DNA of 6,462 nt from contig MFVV01000023.1 of NCBI GenBank assembly GCA_001786225.1, positions 732 to 7,193 of the forward strand, read 5' to 3'. This document shows positions 4,442-6,462 of this stretch, piece by piece (position 1 is the first letter of the stretch; the number at the start of each line of letters is the position of its first letter). Under the pieces are notes generated by a model. The model worked only from the letters and a program-made list of their open reading frames with translations, had not been told where the DNA came from and made no database searches. The translations under genes and the position numbers were made by a program. The stretch is from Candidatus Nomurabacteria bacterium RIFCSPLOWO2_12_FULL_46_14. GTDB taxonomy: Bacteria; Patescibacteriota; Minisyncoccia; Phycocordibacterales; UBA9973.

Positions 4442-5347
4442 ATGGATCCAAAAAAATCATATAAAGTAATAGTTTTTTTAGATGGAAATAATTTCTACTA
4501 TAAAATGAAAGATATGACTTCTATGAAGACTGAAGTAGTTAAATTACTCGATTTTAAATATAATGATTTTTCTCAAAATTTAATAAAAGGAGATACTCTT
4601 ATAGAAATAAGATACTATGTTGGTTCAGTCAAAAGACAAGCTGGGCCAGACAAGCAGAAATCAGAAAAATTATATGCAAATCAACAGAAACTTATCGCCA
4701 AATTACAAAAACAAAAGGTCGCAGTTATTCTAGGAAATCTAATTCAACACCCTGATAAAAGTTTTCACGAAAAAGGTGTAGATGTTCGCCTGGCTGTGGA
4801 AATGATACGCCTTGCTCGAGAAAATAAATATGACGTAGCATATCTTATAAGTTCTGATACCGACCTAGTTCCAGCTGTTGAAGAAATTCATTCTTTTAAT
4901 AAAAAAGTTGTATATGTTGGGCTATCGAAAGGGCAATCTTTTGGGCTAACAAAAGCATCTGATAATACAATATTACTTCGCGAAGAAGATGTCTTACCCT
5001 TTATTCCCTGTATGCATAAAATGAATTTACAACAACAACCATTTGAACAAATCAGAGATGGTTTAAAATCTATTGAAACAAGATTAAATGATGAAAAAAG
5101 ACAATCATTAAAAGTTGGTGACGAAATTGAGTTTTGTCTCAATAGCGACAAGAGTCAGAGGATTGATGTTAAAGTGCTTGATTTAATTAAACTTGCTTCA
5201 TTTGAAGAACTTCTCGATACTTTTTCAGCTAGTGATTTTGGGGCTAAAGACAAGAATGATTTTCTTATTAGGGTTAGAAAAATCTATACAAAAGAAGAGG
5301 AAGAGAAAAGTGGGGTATTAGGAATCAAGATACAAGTTATTCCCTAA
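4442..5347 (+). CDS. NYN-domain (PIN-like, LabA-type) ribonuclease
   Basis: The N-terminal 190 residues of this 301-residue protein are a NYN domain, a PIN-like metal-dependent RNase fold. VIVFLDGNNFYYK carries D14, N16 and N17. HEKGVDVRLAVEMIRLA carries D114, with E120 where aspartate is more usual. YLISSDTDLVPAV carries D139 and D141. These acidic residues form the expected metal site, so activity on RNA is likely. The C-terminal 110 residues (from about 191) are charged, contain no domain I recognise, and may choose the substrate. The gene is AT-rich compared with gatA and htpX, suggesting transfer. It has its own promoter, a hairpin leader, and an isolating terminator upstream. No clear Shine-Dalgarno is present. 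The patatin gene follows after 32 bp but has its own -10 box. Confidence 0.88.
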   Translation: MDPKKSYKVIVFLDGNNFYYKMKDMTSMKTEVVKLLDFKYNDFSQNLIKGDTLIEIRYYVGSVKRQAGPDKQKSEKLYANQQKLIAKLQKQKVAVILGNLIQHPDKSFHEKGVDVRLAVEMIRLARENKYDVAYLISSDTDLVPAVEEIHSFNKKVVYVGLSKGQSFGLTKASDNTILLREEDVLPFIPCMHKMNLQQQPFEQIRDGLKSIETRLNDEKRQSLKVGDEIEFCLNSDKSQRIDVKVLDLIKLASFEELLDTFSASDFGAKDKNDFLIRVRKIYTKEEEEKSGVLGIKIQVIP

Positions 5348-5361
5348 ATTTTACCTAATTC

Positions 5362-5372
5362 TGGTATATAAA
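5362..5372 (+). promoter_or_regulatory. Extended -10 of the patatin gene, near-leaderless
   Basis: TGG-TATATA (hexamer 5365-5370), with an overlapping TATAAA (5367-5372), predicts a start at 5377-5379. That is one to three bases before the ATG at 5380. No clear -35 or Shine-Dalgarno is visible. Confidence 0.6.
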
Positions 5373-5379
5373 TTTTAAA

Positions 5380-6213
5380 ATGCGAGCTTTGATATTAAGT
5401 ATTGGGGGGTTGAGGGGAGCTTATGAGGCCGGCGTTGCCTCCGCGCTATGCAGAAAGCTGGGGAGTAAGTATTTTGACGCCATATATATGTCTTCCGTGG
5501 GCAGTTTCAATGGAACTTTCTATGCCGCCAATCAACCCGATGTAATAGAAGATGTCTGGAGAAATTACGTATCTGGCAATCAGCTGGTTAATTATTTTAA
5601 TCCCTTTAAGGGGAGAGCAATACTGGATTTGGAATATCTGATTGACCTTTTTCAAAGCGAGAAACTTCGTTTAAATTTAGATGAAATCTTCAATTCGGGA
5701 ATTAAATTGCATTATGTGGTAGAAAATCTGAAAACAGGCTTACCAAAATACATCGAGCCGACTCGAGAAAATATTTTTGACTTACTAAGGGCTTCTTCGG
5801 CGGTACCTATTATCCATGGGCCGGTTGCCTTAAATGGAATTAAATATGTTGACGGGTCGTTGGTTGACCCTCTGCCTTTCAAGCGAGCTTTAGAGGATGG
5901 CTACAACGAGCTGGTCTTAATTTATAACAAGCCGAAAGGTTTCTTCGTCGGAAGAGCATATAAAATATTTGTTAGGATTTTTTCTTTGTTTGTTCCCAAG
6001 GCAATAGGGAGACGAATGCTCAACCTGGAACATCTCTATAAAAACATAGAAAAGGAGCTGGAATCAAATAATAATATTATGGTGATAAGGCCTAATTTCC
6101 CTCTTCATTTTTTAATGTTGGAAAGAAATAAAAAGAAAATAAACCAAGCCTTCGATGCTGGGCTTAAAGATGGTTACAAAGCAGCAGAAAAAATCTTAAG
6201 ATTGAAAAATTAA
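5380..6213 (+). CDS. Patatin-like phospholipase / acyl hydrolase
   Basis: Patatin-like enzymes cleave acyl esters of lipids with a Ser-Asp dyad. This 277-residue protein has the oxyanion-hole motif GGLRGAYEAGV (residues 9-19), the nucleophile-elbow region YMSSVGSFNG (36-45) with S39 as the likely nucleophile, RASSAVPII (137-145), and the DG motif with D158 in YVDGSLVDPLP. Length and order fit the bacterial family. No signal peptide is present, so it is probably cytoplasmic or membrane-peripheral; a hydrophobic stretch (about 188-206) may touch membrane. The elbow normally reads G-x-S-x-G, but here the first glycine is M37. Base composition is closer to the upstream housekeeping genes than to the NYN gene. 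It starts within three bases of a predicted +1. Confidence 0.9.
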   Translation: MRALILSIGGLRGAYEAGVASALCRKLGSKYFDAIYMSSVGSFNGTFYAANQPDVIEDVWRNYVSGNQLVNYFNPFKGRAILDLEYLIDLFQSEKLRLNLDEIFNSGIKLHYVVENLKTGLPKYIEPTRENIFDLLRASSAVPIIHGPVALNGIKYVDGSLVDPLPFKRALEDGYNELVLIYNKPKGFFVGRAYKIFVRIFSLFVPKAIGRRMLNLEHLYKNIEKELESNNNIMVIRPNFPLHFLMLERNKKKINQAFDAGLKDGYKAAEKILRLKN

Positions 6214-6256
6214 GCAAATTGTAGTAGATTTAGTTGGTTGCAAAAATTAAATTATT

Positions 6257-6329
6257 GCCGTTGTAGCTCAGTTGGTAGAGCACGTCATTGGTAATGACGA
6301 GGTCGACGGTTCAATCCCGTCCAACGGCT
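6257..6329 (+). tRNA. tRNA-Thr (GGT)
   Basis: A 73-nt cloverleaf is seen: acceptor GCCGTTG/CAACGGC, D stem GCTC/GAGC with loop AGTTGGTA, anticodon stem CGTCA/TGACG with loop TTGGTAA (anticodon 6290-6292), variable AGGTC, T stem GACGG/CCGTC with the standard loop TTCAATC. All stems are perfect. The discriminator is T73 and CCA is not encoded. It is followed after ten bases by a second Thr tRNA. Confidence 0.95.
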
Positions 6330-6339
6330 CCTGCGCCTT

Positions 6340-6411
6340 GCCGGAGTAGCTTAGCGGTAAAGCAATCGCTTCGTAAGCGATAGACCGTGAGTTCTATTCT
6401 CACCTCCGGCT
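6340..6411 (+). tRNA. tRNA-Thr (CGT)
   Basis: A 72-nt cloverleaf is seen: acceptor GCCGGAG/CTCCGGC, D stem GCTT/AAGC with loop AGCGGTA, anticodon stem ATCGC/GCGAT with loop TTCGTAA (anticodon 6372-6374), variable AGACC, T stem GTGAG/CTCAC with loop TTCTATT. The discriminator is T73, the same as in the neighbouring Thr isoacceptor, and CCA is not encoded. Position 57 of the T-loop is T rather than the usual purine. An ATG follows one base after the 3' end. Confidence 0.94.
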
Positions 6412-6412
6412 C

Positions 6413-6462
6413 ATGCCACAAAACACAAGCGACATAGAACAAGAAATAACTAAGCTGGAGGC
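6413..6462 (+). CDS. Start of an unidentified gene, truncated by the window end
   Basis: An ATG one base after the tRNA-Thr(CGT) discriminator opens a frame to the window end (MPQNTSDIEQEITKLEA), which looks like the start of a charged helix. Only 17 codons are visible, so no function can be given. If real, it would be translated from an mRNA released by tRNA 3' processing and would be almost leaderless, in keeping with the other genes here. There is no Shine-Dalgarno because the upstream bases are the tRNA acceptor strand. Confidence 0.45.
   Translation, partial: MPQNTSDIEQEITKLE

Noticed and set aside
4442..6213. NYN nuclease plus patatin lipase as a two-gene defence operon
   Set aside because: Both types occur in antiviral systems, but each gene has its own promoter, base composition differs, and no sensor or nucleotide cyclase is nearby.

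Overview
The window looks like a piece of a bacterial chromosome from a small-genome lineage, most plausibly the Patescibacteria (candidate phyla radiation, Parcubacteria-like). That placement is an inference. It rests on tRNA genes without an encoded CCA end, several genes with no Shine-Dalgarno sequence whose extended -10 box sits directly against the start codon, and a mix of gatC-gatA with short orphan genes. The standard code fits: TGA ends gatC and tryptophan is TGG.

Layout. Positions 1-732 hold the 3' part of an HtpX-type membrane metalloprotease. gatC and gatA (777-2464) follow as an ATGA-overlapping pair encoding two of the three subunits of the tRNA-dependent amidotransferase; gatB is not in the window. 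Next is a membrane-anchored protein with a HEPN-like R-x4-H motif (2492-3118). Tail to tail with it, on the minus strand, is an initiator tRNA-fMet (3126-3196). Immediately upstream of that tRNA lies a rearranged partial copy of it (3216-3294). An AT-rich gene for an HTH/LAGLIDADG-like protein (3372-4058) runs directly into a CAT-anticodon tRNA, which supplies its stop codon. tRNA-Asp and a strong intrinsic terminator (4256-4280) follow. An AT-rich NYN-domain nuclease gene (4442-5347) has a promoter with good -35 and extended -10 boxes and a leader that is almost entirely one hairpin. A patatin-like lipase (5380-6213), two tandem tRNA-Thr genes (GGT, CGT) and the first codons of another gene close the window.

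Common themes. First, transcription starts appear to be placed on or within a few bases of start codons (gatC, 2492, 3372, 5380), so the hairpin leader of the NYN gene stands out as an exception. Second, tRNAs are packed against coding sequences: one tRNA overlaps the end of an ORF and provides its stop, and another is followed one base later by an ATG. Third, the CAT tRNA at 4049 and tRNA-Asp carry paired changes at the D-loop/T-loop tertiary contacts, and the initiator tRNA lacks one of its three usual G-C anticodon-stem pairs.

No CRISPR array, insertion sequence, rRNA or recognisable phage module was seen. I see no convincing new multi-gene system. The most unusual biology lies in the tRNA-gene overlaps and the tRNA-derived rearrangement at 3126-3300.
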